DNA of 39,739 bases from Bacillota bacterium (GCA_023397655.1 JAEWTW010000014.1:1-39739); one strand, 5' to 3'; positions 23,951 to 32,000 are shown, numbered from the stretch's first letter. Notes: generated from the sequence alone by a model not told the origin. Numbers and translations are program-made.

Positions 23951-24787
23951 ATGAGCCGACTGAAAATTTCCACTTTGATGATTATATTCCTCTGCACCGC
24001 TATCGTGCTGGCACTTGGCTCAAAGAACATGTTCATCTCTCAGCCGGCTTCGGGCAGCTCAGCCCTTTCCTCGACAGTCTATCTGTGGTACTACCTGCCG
24101 CACGACCCCAGCGAGCCGCCGGAGCCCATAGAAAAAGCAAAATACCTGGGCAATTATGATGTCATATACATCGGTCCCACTGATGAAAAGGTGCTGTATC
24201 TGACTTTCGACGACTGCCCGAACAACGACAACATCCCGAAGATTCTGGACACTCTGAAGGAACATAATGCACCTGCCGCTTTCTTCATGACGGAGGACTA
24301 TATTCGCAAATGTCCCGAGGTGATCCGGCGCATCGTGGAAGAAGGCAGCATTGTCTGCAACCATACCTCCTCTCACAACAGCGTAACCGGTCTCCCCTTT
24401 GAAAGGTTCAAGGCTGAGCTGGCGGGTGTGGAAGATGCATACCGGGAAGCAACAGGAGATGAGCTCCTCAAGTTTTTCCGGCCGCCTCAGGGCCGGTTTT
24501 CTGAAGTCACACTGAGCTATGCGCAAAGTCTGGGATATACGACGGTCTTCTGGTCCTTCCGGTATGAGGACTGGAACAATTATCACCAGCCGTCTTTGGA
24601 ACAGGCGTACAAAACCATTATCAACGAGACCCATCCCGGCGAGATTCTGCTGCTTCACAGCCAATCCAATACCAACGTCAAAATATTGGGCCGGTTGATG
24701 GATACGTGGGAAGAGCAAGGATATACGTTCAAGTCGCTCATCTCCATACCCAACACGGCCAATTACGAACCGTCCAGCATGCAATAG
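23951..24787 (+). CDS. NodB-type polysaccharide deacetylase (PdaA-like)
   Basis: A 278-residue protein with an N-terminal membrane anchor or signal (about 6-23) and a NodB deacetylase domain (about 80-260). Motifs are TFDDCP (85-90, metal and base Asp), HTSSH (H138, H142, metal ligands), FRPPQG (about 176-181), VFWSFRYEDW and LLLH (H236). The layout resembles PdaA, which removes the acetyl from N-acetylmuramic acid to allow muramic lactam in spore cortex, although chitin or peptidoglycan GlcNAc deacetylase is possible. The usual Gly of TFDDGP is Cys. GAGGGGG precedes ATG 23951; the longer frame to 23849 is rejected. A terminator follows at 24800-24826. Confidence 0.87.
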   Translation: MSRLKISTLMIIFLCTAIVLALGSKNMFISQPASGSSALSSTVYLWYYLPHDPSEPPEPIEKAKYLGNYDVIYIGPTDEKVLYLTFDDCPNNDNIPKILDTLKEHNAPAAFFMTEDYIRKCPEVIRRIVEEGSIVCNHTSSHNSVTGLPFERFKAELAGVEDAYREATGDELLKFFRPPQGRFSEVTLSYAQSLGYTTVFWSFRYEDWNNYHQPSLEQAYKTIINETHPGEILLLHSQSNTNVKILGRLMDTWEEQGYTFKSLISIPNTANYEPSSMQ

Positions 24788-24799
24788 CTTGGCAGCAAA

Positions 24800-24826
24800 A
24801 AGGGAGCGCCTCAATCACGCTCCCTT
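24800..24826. terminator. Bidirectional terminator between deacetylase and symporter genes
   Basis: AAGGGAGCG (24800-24808) and CGCTCCCTT (24818-24826) form a 9-bp hairpin. On the minus strand it is followed by five T; on the plus strand by TCAATATTTT-type sequence. It ends both the plus-strand deacetylase and the minus-strand symporter unit. Confidence 0.85.
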
Positions 24827-24837
24827 CAATATTTTGA

Positions 24838-26496
24838 TTACTGGACTTCAGAAACAGCGGCTTCCTGGGCAGCTGCTTTTTGCTTAAAACCGTGGAAGCA
24901 TTTGTCTATCAGCTGCGTATCCAGCCGTTTCTTGCTGACAAGCTGCACGATGATTGTGACAATGATGGACACCGGCAGCGCAATGACCAGCGGGTCCACC
25001 ACGTCCAGCATTGATCCGGAACCCAGTGTTGTTACACCGAACAGCGCGTTGCACAGCCCGATGATCGTTGCCTCTTTGGCATGAAAGAAAAGCATCCAGA
25101 GCAGGCTGCTCGAAAAGCCTGAGACCATACCGGCTATCGCCGCCGGACGCGTCATCTTTCTGGAGTATAGCGCACCGATGTACATCGGCAGGAACGCCGC
25201 CAGACAAAGCCCGAAGAACAGAGAAGTTGCAATGGTGATCGCGCCATCCCACACAGAGGGCAGCACGTAGGACAGTACAATGGTTATCAGAATGGCGATC
25301 AATACCCCGGTACGCGACACAAGCAGACTCTTCTTCGTGTCGGTTTTTTTCATTCCCACGATGTCCCGTCCGGCCGCCGTACCGATGGCATGGAACTGAG
25401 AGCTCAACGTTGACATGCCCGCTGCCAGCAAAATGACGAGGAATACTATACTGAACCAGCCGGGCATAAAATCCTTCAGAAACATTGGTATGATGCTGTC
25501 GGTGACGCCGCCTGCCGCTGCGACCGATACCATGCCGGTGGAGTTAAAGAACAACACATTGGAGAGCGCGCCCACCACAAAAGCGACACCCGTCATCATC
25601 AGTATGAACACGCCGCCCACGGGTACCGCACGGTTGATCTCGCGATCGCTCTTCACCGTCATGAAGCGCACGGCCAGCTGCGGCTGTGCCAGCACACCCA
25701 CACCCACGCCCAGCACGATAGTGGAAACAACGGTCCACCAGTACTTGGAGAACAGCGTCGGCATTGAGGTCCAGCCTGCAAAGCCGCCGTCCGTGAGCTT
25801 GGCTATCTGTTCGGTGACTGCGGGATTTCGTGAAAGATCAGTCAGCTGCTGATGCGCGGATGTCACACCGCCCAGTTTGGAGTAGACCATCACGATGAGT
25901 ATAATCATGCCGATCAGCATAAGCGTCCCCTGAAACGCGTCGGTATACATAACGCCCTTGATACCGCCAAACAGCACGTACGCGGCCACGAGCACTCCGA
26001 ATATCAGCAGCGCGAATTCATAGGGCATGCCAAGGTTGGCTTCCAGTATGCGGGCAACACCAATCATCACTGCCGACGCATAAATCGGCATGAATATAAA
26101 GATGACAATACCGGCAAACTTCTGAATGAACCGGCTCTCAAAACGCTTGCCCATGAATTCCGGGAACGTATGCGCGTTTAAGTTGTGACCCATCCGCCGT
26201 GTCCGTCTGCCGAAGAACACAAACGCGATAAATACGCCAAGGAATATGTTAAGAAACGTCAGCCAGAGCAGGCTGAACCCGAACACACCCGCGTTGCCGC
26301 CAAAGCCCACGATTGCAGATGTGCTGATGAACGTGGCGCCGTACGACAGCGCCATTACAACAGGATGCGCTTTGCGTCCGGCCAGCAGATAGTCGGCCTC
26401 CGTCTTCGTTCTCCGCCATGCCATTATGCCCAGTACCGCTGTCACGCCAAGATATATGATGATAACAATGTATTTGACAAGCAGTTCGGTATCCAT
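24838..26496 (-). CDS. Sodium:solute symporter (SSS family)
   Basis: A 552-residue protein with about 13 membrane helices and the SSS pattern: SYGATFISTSAIVGFGGNAGVFGFSLLWL, FPEFMGKRFESRFIQKF, FGGIKGVMYTDAFQG and LLAAGMSTLSSQFHAIGTAAGRDI. The family imports solutes with Na+; this subgroup includes pantothenate and monocarboxylate (acetate, pyruvate) transporters, so the substrate is uncertain. It lies 31 bases after a small membrane-protein gene, the typical accessory subunit. Transcription begins at 26850 on the minus strand, far upstream, with a possible attenuator in the leader. A terminator closes the unit at 24800-24826. Confidence 0.9.
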   Translation of the reverse strand: MDTELLVKYIVIIIYLGVTAVLGIMAWRRTKTEADYLLAGRKAHPVVMALSYGATFISTSAIVGFGGNAGVFGFSLLWLTFLNIFLGVFIAFVFFGRRTRRMGHNLNAHTFPEFMGKRFESRFIQKFAGIVIFIFMPIYASAVMIGVARILEANLGMPYEFALLIFGVLVAAYVLFGGIKGVMYTDAFQGTLMLIGMIILIVMVYSKLGGVTSAHQQLTDLSRNPAVTEQIAKLTDGGFAGWTSMPTLFSKYWWTVVSTIVLGVGVGVLAQPQLAVRFMTVKSDREINRAVPVGGVFILMMTGVAFVVGALSNVLFFNSTGMVSVAAAGGVTDSIIPMFLKDFMPGWFSIVFLVILLAAGMSTLSSQFHAIGTAAGRDIVGMKKTDTKKSLLVSRTGVLIAILITIVLSYVLPSVWDGAITIATSLFFGLCLAAFLPMYIGALYSRKMTRPAAIAGMVSGFSSSLLWMLFFHAKEATIIGLCNALFGVTTLGSGSMLDVVDPLVIALPVSIIVTIIVQLVSKKRLDTQLIDKCFHGFKQKAAAQEAAVSEVQ

Positions 26497-26527
26497 ATTA
26501 CTTTTCCCTCCTACAATTCAATGTGTA

Positions 26528-26707
26528 TCAGATGTCCAGCTTGTCGGTCATGTCCACTTCCGTCTGCTGCCATTCCTTTTCCACCTCAGGTTCATCCTTA
26601 TCCGCGCCTTTATTCCACGCAAATATGCCATATCCAACGCACAGCAACGCGGACAAGATGCACAATACATACACGGCAAAGATTGAAAAATCTCCTAAAC
26701 CCAGCAT
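26528..26707 (-). CDS. Small accessory subunit of the symporter
   Basis: A 59-residue protein, MLGLGDFSIFAVYVLCILS and on, with one transmembrane helix (about 8-30) and a short charged tail (KGADKDEPEVEKEWQQTEVDMTDKLDI). Small proteins of this kind next to SSS transporters are annotated as symporter small accessory proteins. The ATG at 26707 is preceded by AAGGAAGGTG 7 bases upstream, whereas the longer open frame to 26725 overlaps that site. It is the first gene of the symporter operon. Confidence 0.78.
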   Translation of the reverse strand: MLGLGDFSIFAVYVLCILSALLCVGYGIFAWNKGADKDEPEVEKEWQQTEVDMTDKLDI

Positions 26708-26755
26708 GAATTCACCTTCCTTCATATACGATTAAATTAACCTTATGAATATATA

Positions 26756-26783
26756 GAAAAACCCTCCGGAAGCTCCGAAGGGT
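26756..26783 (-). terminator. Leader terminator (possible attenuator) of the symporter operon
   Basis: A 10-position stem with one mismatch (26761-26770 with 26774-26783, loop AGC) is followed on the minus strand by TTTTT. It lies between the promoter at 26857-26885 and the first gene at 26707, inside the leader, so it may be regulated by an antiterminator or simply reduce read-through. Confidence 0.75.
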
Positions 26784-26794
26784 AAACAAAAATC

Positions 26795-26849
26795 GCAATT
26801 GAACAACCATACTACCGCTGCAAATTGTCACAACCCCATGCTACCGTGC
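26795..26849 (-). promoter_or_regulatory. Two abutting similar leader segments in the symporter operon
   Basis: Segments 26820-26849 and 26795-26819 are imperfect direct repeats. On the transcribed strand both contain GGTAG, then ATGG, then GTTGT, then CAATT and end in GC, the first with extra bases. They abut each other and begin at the predicted transcript start, just before the leader terminator. They could be an RNA element or a protein-binding region. No known riboswitch class matches by eye. Confidence 0.6.
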
Positions 26850-26856
26850 TATTTAC

Positions 26857-26885
26857 AGTATAGAAAATGCTCGAATTATTGTCAA
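26857..26885 (-). promoter_or_regulatory. Consensus promoter of the symporter operon
   Basis: On the minus strand TTGACA (26880-26885), a 17-base spacer and TATACT (26857-26862). Transcription should start at about 26850, giving a leader of about 143 bases before the first ATG. Confidence 0.85.
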
Positions 26886-26919
26886 TACACTGCTTTCATT
26901 TGTTTGCATAAATATAAGC

Positions 26920-26953
26920 AAAAGCCCGCTGAATATTCGTTCAGTGGGCTTTT
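26920..26953 (-). terminator. Intrinsic terminator of the ABC exporter operon
   Basis: A 14-bp stem with one G-T pair (26920-26933 with 26940-26953) and a 6-base loop ends in TTTT on the minus strand. It lies 10 bases after the permease stop at 26963. Confidence 0.88.
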
Positions 26954-26962
26954 ACGGCCATT

Positions 26963-27775
26963 TCACGACGCAAAGTCACGCCTTCGATATCCAATATACG
27001 TCAGACCTGCAGCGGCACCCATCACCAAAATCAGTATCAGAACGTTGATACCGTCGAGCCCTTCCATTGCCACGGTGCTGGGCATGAAGTAGTTCAGCGG
27101 CGACAGCCATTTCAAAAAGTCCAGCACGCCCGTGATGCGCGGTATGCTGCCGACGATATAGGTTCCGAAGAACAGCGCCGCCGCCAGTGAAGCTGCATGT
27201 TTTGTGCGCCTCAGCAGCACCGATACCGCCAGACCCACGAACAGGTACGAGAGCCCTGCGATCATGCCGCCGGCCAGTACGGATTTTATGGATGTCAGCA
27301 AATCCATCAGCTGCAGTTCTTCAGGCTTCACTGCCAGACAGCCAATAATAGCACCAATGCCGACTATAATGAAATAGATGATATATGCGGCACCGGCTGA
27401 CAGCAGTTTGCCTGATACGATCTGCGAGCGCTTCAGCGGCCTCGCATACAGAAACTCGATGGTTCCGTCACTCTCCTCGCGCGAAATCACCGAGAAGCCC
27501 AGCGTCGCGCCATACACGCAGGCTGCCATCAGCACGAACTGGAAGAAATAGGCGAAGAACTGCGGCAGCTGGCGGATATCCTCGCCGGACAGGTTGAACA
27601 TATCGACCAGTTCCTTGGGCAAAGACGCCAGCTTGGCGTTCATCAGCGCAAGCATATCCGAGCCCAGCATTGCGGGATACAGCAGCGTCAGCAGCAATGT
27701 CAGCGCCGCGCTGACCCCCGACCAGATCATCAGCGTTTTGAAGTTACGCCTAAATTCCATTTTGAACAGATTCAT
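26963..27775 (-). CDS. ABC-2 type permease of an exporter
   Basis: A 270-residue protein with six predicted membrane helices: MNLFKMEFRRNFKTLMIWSG at the start, then FAYFFQFVLMAACVYGATLGFSVISREESDGTIEFLYARPLKRSQIV, a hallmark of ABC-2 permeases. Its partner is the ATPase encoded just upstream, which it overlaps by ATGA (27772-27775). Such pairs export antibiotics, peptides or lipids, or give bacteriocin immunity; the substrate is unknown. It is the last gene of a four-gene operon that starts with an XRE regulator and ends at the terminator at 26920-26953. Confidence 0.9.
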   Translation of the reverse strand: MNLFKMEFRRNFKTLMIWSGVSAALTLLLTLLYPAMLGSDMLALMNAKLASLPKELVDMFNLSGEDIRQLPQFFAYFFQFVLMAACVYGATLGFSVISREESDGTIEFLYARPLKRSQIVSGKLLSAGAAYIIYFIIVGIGAIIGCLAVKPEELQLMDLLTSIKSVLAGGMIAGLSYLFVGLAVSVLLRRTKHAASLAAALFFGTYIVGSIPRITGVLDFLKWLSPLNYFMPSTVAMEGLDGINVLILILVMGAAAGLTYIGYRRRDFAS

Positions 27776-28656
27776 GATGACACCTCCTCACCGGTGTAGT
27801 ACGACATGAATATATCGGACAGTGCGATATCCTCCACGAGCAGATCTCTGACTTCCATCGCGGACAGCAGCTTCAGCAGCGCCGCCATATCGCCCGAATG
27901 GTACGTGAACACGACACTGTCCTTCTCTTTGGACACGAGCTTCATCGTCTCTCCGTCAAAGCTTGCAGGCAGATTCGCGCCCGTCACCGTAACCTTTTTG
28001 GCCCGGTTTGATGCCAGGTCGTTAAGCGACCGCACGTCCGCAATGCGCCCGTCACGGATGATGGCCACCCGGTCACACAGCGTCTGCACCTCATCCAGAT
28101 TGTGGCTGGAGAGAAACACTGTGCAGCCGTTCTTCTGTTGTTCGCGCAGCGCTGTGAACAGCGTTTTCCGCATCAGCGGGTCCAGGCCGTTCGTGGGCTC
28201 GTCGAGTATCATCAGCTTCGGACGGCTGGCCAGAGCCGCCGCCAGCGCCACCTTTTTCTTGTTGCCGGTGGACAGCTGACCGATCTTTTTCTTGGGTTCC
28301 ATGTCGAACCGGCCGATCCACTCATCGGCGTCCGCCTTGGGGCTGTAAAACCGCCCCGAATATTGGAGCACAGCCGCTACAGTCAATTCGTCGTAGAACC
28401 GCACCTCTGCGGGCACGTACGTCGTCTGCCGTTTGATGAGATGGGATTGTGTGGCACAGTCCAGCCCGAAAATGCGCGCGCTGCCGCCTGTGGGATACAG
28501 GAAGTTGAGCAGCGTCTTGATCATCGTGGATTTCCCCGCGCCGTTGGGCCCGATGAAGCCGTAAATCTCCCCTTCATTCACAGACAACGATACACCGTCA
28601 ATACCCCGTGATTTACCATAGAACTTTGTCAGTTTCTCCGTCTCGATAACAGCCAT
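27772..28656 (-). CDS. ABC transporter ATP-binding protein
   Basis: A 294-residue ATPase with Walker A GPNGAGKST (about 40-48), a signature variant LSTGNKKKVALAAAL, Walker B LMILDEPTNGLDP and H-loop FLSSHNLDE. The C-terminal part (about 215-294) is an extra domain common in bacteriocin/antibiotic exporters of this type. The ATG at 28656 (MAVIETEKL) has AAAGGAGGTG 7 bases upstream, so the longer frame to 28665 is not used. It overlaps the permease by four bases. Confidence 0.93.
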   Translation of the reverse strand: MAVIETEKLTKFYGKSRGIDGVSLSVNEGEIYGFIGPNGAGKSTMIKTLLNFLYPTGGSARIFGLDCATQSHLIKRQTTYVPAEVRFYDELTVAAVLQYSGRFYSPKADADEWIGRFDMEPKKKIGQLSTGNKKKVALAAALASRPKLMILDEPTNGLDPLMRKTLFTALREQQKNGCTVFLSSHNLDEVQTLCDRVAIIRDGRIADVRSLNDLASNRAKKVTVTGANLPASFDGETMKLVSKEKDSVVFTYHSGDMAALLKLLSAMEVRDLLVEDIALSDIFMSYYTGEEVSS

Positions 28657-28671
28657 TTTGAACACCTCCTT

Positions 28672-29079
28672 TTAGTACCTTCTGTAGAACCAGAATGTTG
28701 ACAGTTTGAATGTCCCCCAAACGATCACCGTATACCCGAAAGCGGCGAATCCTGCGCCCTCAGGCAGCAGAAACGACAGCACCAGCAGCACCGGGATCAG
28801 CGTCAGCGCCGTAAAGCCCGCAATCGCCAGCGCCTTGGTCAGTACCATCTGCTCCAGCTCATCGCTGGTGTCCGCATTGTCACGCCGCACCCAGCGGTAT
28901 AATATCCAGATCATTACCGGCGCAATCACAGCCCCCACGATTCCTGCTATGCGGATGATTAACTGCCATGTCGGATCGGCAATAAAGCTTGCACAGATGA
29001 TGACAGCAGCGCATACCAATTCACCCGTTATGATCAGATACCAAAGATACACCTTTCTCAGATTATTCAGCTTTTTCAT
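28672..29079 (-). CDS. Membrane protein of unknown function in the ABC operon
   Basis: A 135-residue protein with about four hydrophobic helices (near 12-32, 40-60, 85-107 and 111-130) separated by a charged loop (WVRRDNADTSDELEQMVLTKAL). The topology is like DUF2178/DUF3796 membrane proteins that accompany small XRE regulators, but the assignment is tentative. It overlaps the XRE stop by ATGA (29076-29079) and lies 15 bases before the ABC ATPase gene. It is probably a sensor or accessory protein of the exporter. Confidence 0.68.
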   Translation of the reverse strand: MKKLNNLRKVYLWYLIITGELVCAAVIICASFIADPTWQLIIRIAGIVGAVIAPVMIWILYRWVRRDNADTSDELEQMVLTKALAIAGFTALTLIPVLLVLSFLLPEGAGFAAFGYTVIVWGTFKLSTFWFYRRY

Positions 29080-29306
29080 GCCCGCTCACCTTCTTCAAAT
29101 ACAAATACATCCTCGATCGCACGTCCGAACGTTTTGGCCAGCGCATACGCCAGCCATATGGACGGATCGTACTTCCCCGTCTCAATAGCGTTGATAGCCT
29201 GACGGGACACGCCCGTCCTTTTGGCCAGTTCCGCCTGAGTCAACCCCATCGCCTCTCTCAATTGTCTGACATGATTATTCAGGCGATCCATCTCCTCTCG
29301 TGTCAT
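29076..29306 (-). CDS. Small XRE-family transcriptional regulator
   Basis: A 76-residue helix-turn-helix protein with LRQLREAMGLTQAELAKRTGVSRQAINAIETGKYDPS in the core, equal in size to the short Xre regulators that accompany an ABC exporter. It is the first gene of the operon at 29306-26963 and probably controls it. The ATG at 29306 is only about 8 bases after the predicted transcript start (from the promoter at 29322-29349) and lacks a clear ribosome site, so the mRNA is nearly leaderless. An internal ATG at 29291, directly behind GAGAGGAG, is the alternative. Confidence 0.87.
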   Translation of the reverse strand: MTREEMDRLNNHVRQLREAMGLTQAELAKRTGVSRQAINAIETGKYDPSIWLAYALAKTFGRAIEDVFVFEEGERA

Positions 29307-29321
29307 GTTTACTTTACATCC

Positions 29322-29349
29322 ATTATAGCAAAACAACTCGGTTTGTCAA
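29322..29349 (-). promoter_or_regulatory. Consensus promoter of the XRE/ABC exporter operon
   Basis: On the minus strand TTGACA (29344-29349), a 16-base spacer and TATAAT (29322-29327). It is close to the first ATG of the operon. The stretch 29350-29495 beyond it has no gene. Confidence 0.88.
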
Positions 29350-29467
29350 GTATGCTTTACACATTTGATAAAAAAATCACACACCATTTTGATGATGCAT
29401 GATTGACTCTTTACATGCTTATTCCGCAGAAGAATACACAGTTTGGCTCAAGAAATCGCTTTATATC

Positions 29468-29499
29468 TGAAACTCTCGCTGAAGCGGCTCCAGTTTCAG
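29468..29499 (-). terminator. Possible hairpin after the GNAT gene
   Basis: CTGAAACT (29468-29475) pairs with AGTTTCAG (29492-29499), with an inner CGCTGAAGCG arm. The hairpin begins in the last codons of the GNAT gene on the minus strand. No T run follows, so intrinsic termination is doubtful. Confidence 0.35.
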
Positions 29500-30128
29500 C
29501 CGCCGTTCAGCAACTCCAAAAATTTCTTCTGTGACTCGGTGACAAACTTCTCCTTGGGTGTGAAGGTGGCGTCAAACGCCTCCAGCTCCGCGTCATCCAC
29601 GTTGTAAGCTTCTCCCTCGCAGAAGCGGCCGGAAATACTGTTCAATGAGCCGGGGACAAGCTCCAGCGCCTGTAGTGCTATATGAAAGCTGCCATGTGCC
29701 GTACGGATATCATACACCTGCGCGGGCTTAAAGCCGAAACGGACATAGTAGGCCGGGTCTCCGTATATCAGCACCGCTGTGAACCCCATATCGGCCGCCA
29801 CGGCCAGCGAATGCCGGATCAGCGCTGCACCGATGCCCTTACTCTGCAGCTTGGGCCACACGCTCACAGGTCCGAATGTGAGCACCTCGTGCTCCGTTCC
29901 GTCCTCCCTGATGACTTTTGAGCGGCAGTACATGATGTTGCCTGCCACCTCGCCGCCGGATTCCGCCACAAAGTCCAGTTCCGGCACAAACGCCGCACAG
30001 CTGCGCAGATTGTGCGCCAGCAGGTGCTCGTTGCAGCCCGGTACGTGCAGATTCCAGAACGCCTCACGCGTCAGTTCCTCCACGATGCGGAAATCTTTTG
30101 ACTCCTCCGGCCGAATAAAGATATCCAT
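29496..30128 (-). CDS. GNAT-family N-acetyltransferase
   Basis: A 210-residue protein with the acetyl-CoA-binding segment SVWPKLQSKGIGAALIRHSLAVA (Q/RxxGxG/A) and a later AVLIYGDPAYYVRFGFKPA. It resembles the COG3153 (YhbS-like) group. The acyl acceptor is unknown. AGGAG precedes the ATG at 30128. It follows the DUF4304-like gene by 16 bases, so the two probably share a transcript. Confidence 0.88.
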   Translation of the reverse strand: MDIFIRPEESKDFRIVEELTREAFWNLHVPGCNEHLLAHNLRSCAAFVPELDFVAESGGEVAGNIMYCRSKVIREDGTEHEVLTFGPVSVWPKLQSKGIGAALIRHSLAVAADMGFTAVLIYGDPAYYVRFGFKPAQVYDIRTAHGSFHIALQALELVPGSLNSISGRFCEGEAYNVDDAELEAFDATFTPKEKFVTESQKKFLELLNGG

Positions 30129-30144
30129 ACGCTATCTCCTCGCC

Positions 30145-30690
30145 TTATTTTGCTTTCTTTAGCCTGGCCGGCGTATTATATTTTGTCCACCAGTCATACG
30201 CTTCTTCAAGCTGGCTTTTCACTTCGTCCGCTATGCGTGTGTAAAGGCCGTCGTCCGTCGCCTGCACCTGCGTCTGGTTCATTCCGGGGATAAAGCTTTT
30301 GGCCCGCTGCTCGCTCACGGGCTCATAGCTTTCCAGCGTATGCTTTTGGGAAACTTGTTTTGTCGTTTTGTACACATCGGTGAAGTAGAACCAGCCGTCA
30401 AAGGTTCCCGGCAACCGGTACCGCTTGACGGTGGAAAACACCGTCGCCTTTTCCGGCGGTTCAAATGCGTGTGTGCTGCAGTTGGTCTGTTCCTTGGCAC
30501 GCTGCGGAAACACGACGGATATCTCAACGTTGAAGCCCACACCGTATTTATGATCCAAGAAACCGAGGAGCTCAATTCTGTCACCCTGCTCACGGCGAAA
30601 GTGCGGATATTCTCCTGTAAACCCCTGCTCGATAAGCGGCGGAATGACGCGCTCCATCAGCGCCTCCTGCATCCTTTTGGCCTGCGTCAT
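30145..30690 (-). CDS. DUF4304-like hypothetical protein
   Basis: A 181-residue soluble protein. The pattern RVIPPLIEQGFTGEYPHFRREQGDRIELLGFLDHKYGVGFNVEISVVF fits DUF4304-type proteins, which have no established function. The rest contains GTFDGWFYFTDVYKT and a C-terminal helix ADEVKSQLEEAYDWWTKY. No signal or membrane segment is seen. AGGAGG precedes ATG 30690. It is the first gene of a two-gene unit with the GNAT gene. Confidence 0.72.
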   Translation of the reverse strand: MTQAKRMQEALMERVIPPLIEQGFTGEYPHFRREQGDRIELLGFLDHKYGVGFNVEISVVFPQRAKEQTNCSTHAFEPPEKATVFSTVKRYRLPGTFDGWFYFTDVYKTTKQVSQKHTLESYEPVSEQRAKSFIPGMNQTQVQATDDGLYTRIADEVKSQLEEAYDWWTKYNTPARLKKAK

Positions 30691-30731
30691 ATGCTGTCCC
30701 CTCCTGCTTGATTTATTTTTCCCGCCTGCAG

Positions 30732-31283
30732 CTACAGCTCAACAATCACCGGATTATGGCCGGTGTGCGGCAAAAATCTGTTCAGTATATCGTCCATCCT
30801 CATCTTTAAGCTGGATGTATTGACGCACGGATGGCAGCCAATATGGCTTTGCTGCAGTACGTCCTTATCGATCAACAGGCGCACGGCATGTTCCGTGTCA
30901 TTCATCAGCCCCAGCACGCTGACCGAGCCGGGTGTGATGCGAAGGTATCTCTCCATACTTGCCGCGTCCGCGAACGACAGCCGCGTGGTTTGAAGCTGCT
31001 TCGAGAGCAGCGGCGCACGGTATTTCTTCTCCCCCGGCATCATCAGCAGATAATAAGCCGTTCCGGCAGCGTTACATAAAAAAAGGTTTTTGCATATCTC
31101 AATACCGAGCCGGTGTTCCACATCTGCGCAGTCGTCCACTGTGGCTGCCGCACCGTGGTCCAAGCGTTCATAGACGATGCCGAGCCTGTCCAACAACGCA
31201 TAGGTTTCCATCTCCACCGGGAGCCTTCCGGTGTCAACCGGTGCACTGGTATATACTTGAGTATCGATATGTATGCGGGCCAA
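30732..31283 (-). CDS. Prolyl-tRNA trans-editing protein (ProXp-ala/PrdX type)
   Basis: A 183-residue YbaK/prolyl-tRNA-synthetase-associated domain protein. The signature blocks are LDRLGIVYERLDHGAAATVDDC, GIEICKNLFLCNAAGTAYYLLMM, GSVSVLGLMNDTEHAVRLLIDKDV and GCHPCVNTSSLKMRMDDIL, as in ProXp-ala (PrdX). Such enzymes hydrolyse alanine mischarged on tRNA-Pro. The start is a TTG at 31283 with AGGAG 8 bases upstream. A second, YbaK-type, editing homologue lies at 31997-32473, separated only by a methyltransferase. Confidence 0.85.
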   Translation of the reverse strand: MARIHIDTQVYTSAPVDTGRLPVEMETYALLDRLGIVYERLDHGAAATVDDCADVEHRLGIEICKNLFLCNAAGTAYYLLMMPGEKKYRAPLLSKQLQTTRLSFADAASMERYLRITPGSVSVLGLMNDTEHAVRLLIDKDVLQQSHIGCHPCVNTSSLKMRMDDILNRFLPHTGHNPVIVEL

Positions 31284-31376
31284 AGCAGCTCTCCTGAAGT
31301 TTATTTTATGATGTATACAGGATTATTCCCAATACCTAACGAATGCTTCCATAACAATGCTTTGGAGGATAATCCC

Positions 31377-32000
31377 ATGGATGTTGTCCGCTTCTGGAAT
31401 AAAATGTCCGCCGGTTACGATGCTCAGGCGGGCGGAAAATACGAAAAAGCTTATGCGGATACGGTGGCTCTGACGAGAAAGTATCTGAAGCCCACGGACA
31501 ACGTGTTGGATTTTGCCTGTGGCACCGGCCTCGTTACGGTGCAGGCAGCAAACTCTGCCGCCTCCGTACTGGGCATCGACATTTCTCCCGGTATGATTGA
31601 GCAGGCACAAATAAAATGCGCTGCCCGGGGTATTGGCAATGCCACTTTCCGAGTGGGGACGCTGATGGACGACAGCCTTGCCGAAGCGTCTTATGACGCG
31701 GTACTGGCCTTCAACATACTGCACGGTCTGCCGGACGCGTCGGCCTGCTGCGCCCGTATTCATCGGCTGCTGAAACCCGGAGGCCTTTTTCTTTCCGTTA
31801 CCGACTGCCTGAAGGAAGCCGGATTTGTCACCATCGCGCTGGTCAGAACGCTCTGTGTGCTTCGCCTGATGCCGCATGTCAGTATCATGTCGCAGCAGGA
31901 TGTATTGTCGTTGGTTGAAAGCGCAGGCTTTACCGTCGTCGAGTCACAAAACCTTTTCGACGTACCCCCCAATTTGTATATCGCCGCTCGTAAGGGTTAG
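31377..32000 (+). CDS. Class I SAM-dependent methyltransferase
   Basis: A 207-residue methyltransferase with SAM-binding motif I VLDFACGTGLVTVQAA (about 43-58), acidic residue D in VLGIDISPGMIEQA, and motif IV-like YDAVLAFNILHGL followed by LLKPGGLFLSVTDC. It ends with a hydrophobic region (ALVRTLCVLRLMPHVSIM). GGAGG lies before ATG 31377; the longer frame to 31113 runs through the upstream gene region and is rejected. It lies between two editing-factor genes. Its stop overlaps that of the YbaK gene (31997-32000), so the two are convergent. Confidence 0.88.
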   Translation: MDVVRFWNKMSAGYDAQAGGKYEKAYADTVALTRKYLKPTDNVLDFACGTGLVTVQAANSAASVLGIDISPGMIEQAQIKCAARGIGNATFRVGTLMDDSLAEASYDAVLAFNILHGLPDASACCARIHRLLKPGGLFLSVTDCLKEAGFVTIALVRTLCVLRLMPHVSIMSQQDVLSLVESAGFTVVESQNLFDVPPNLYIAARKG

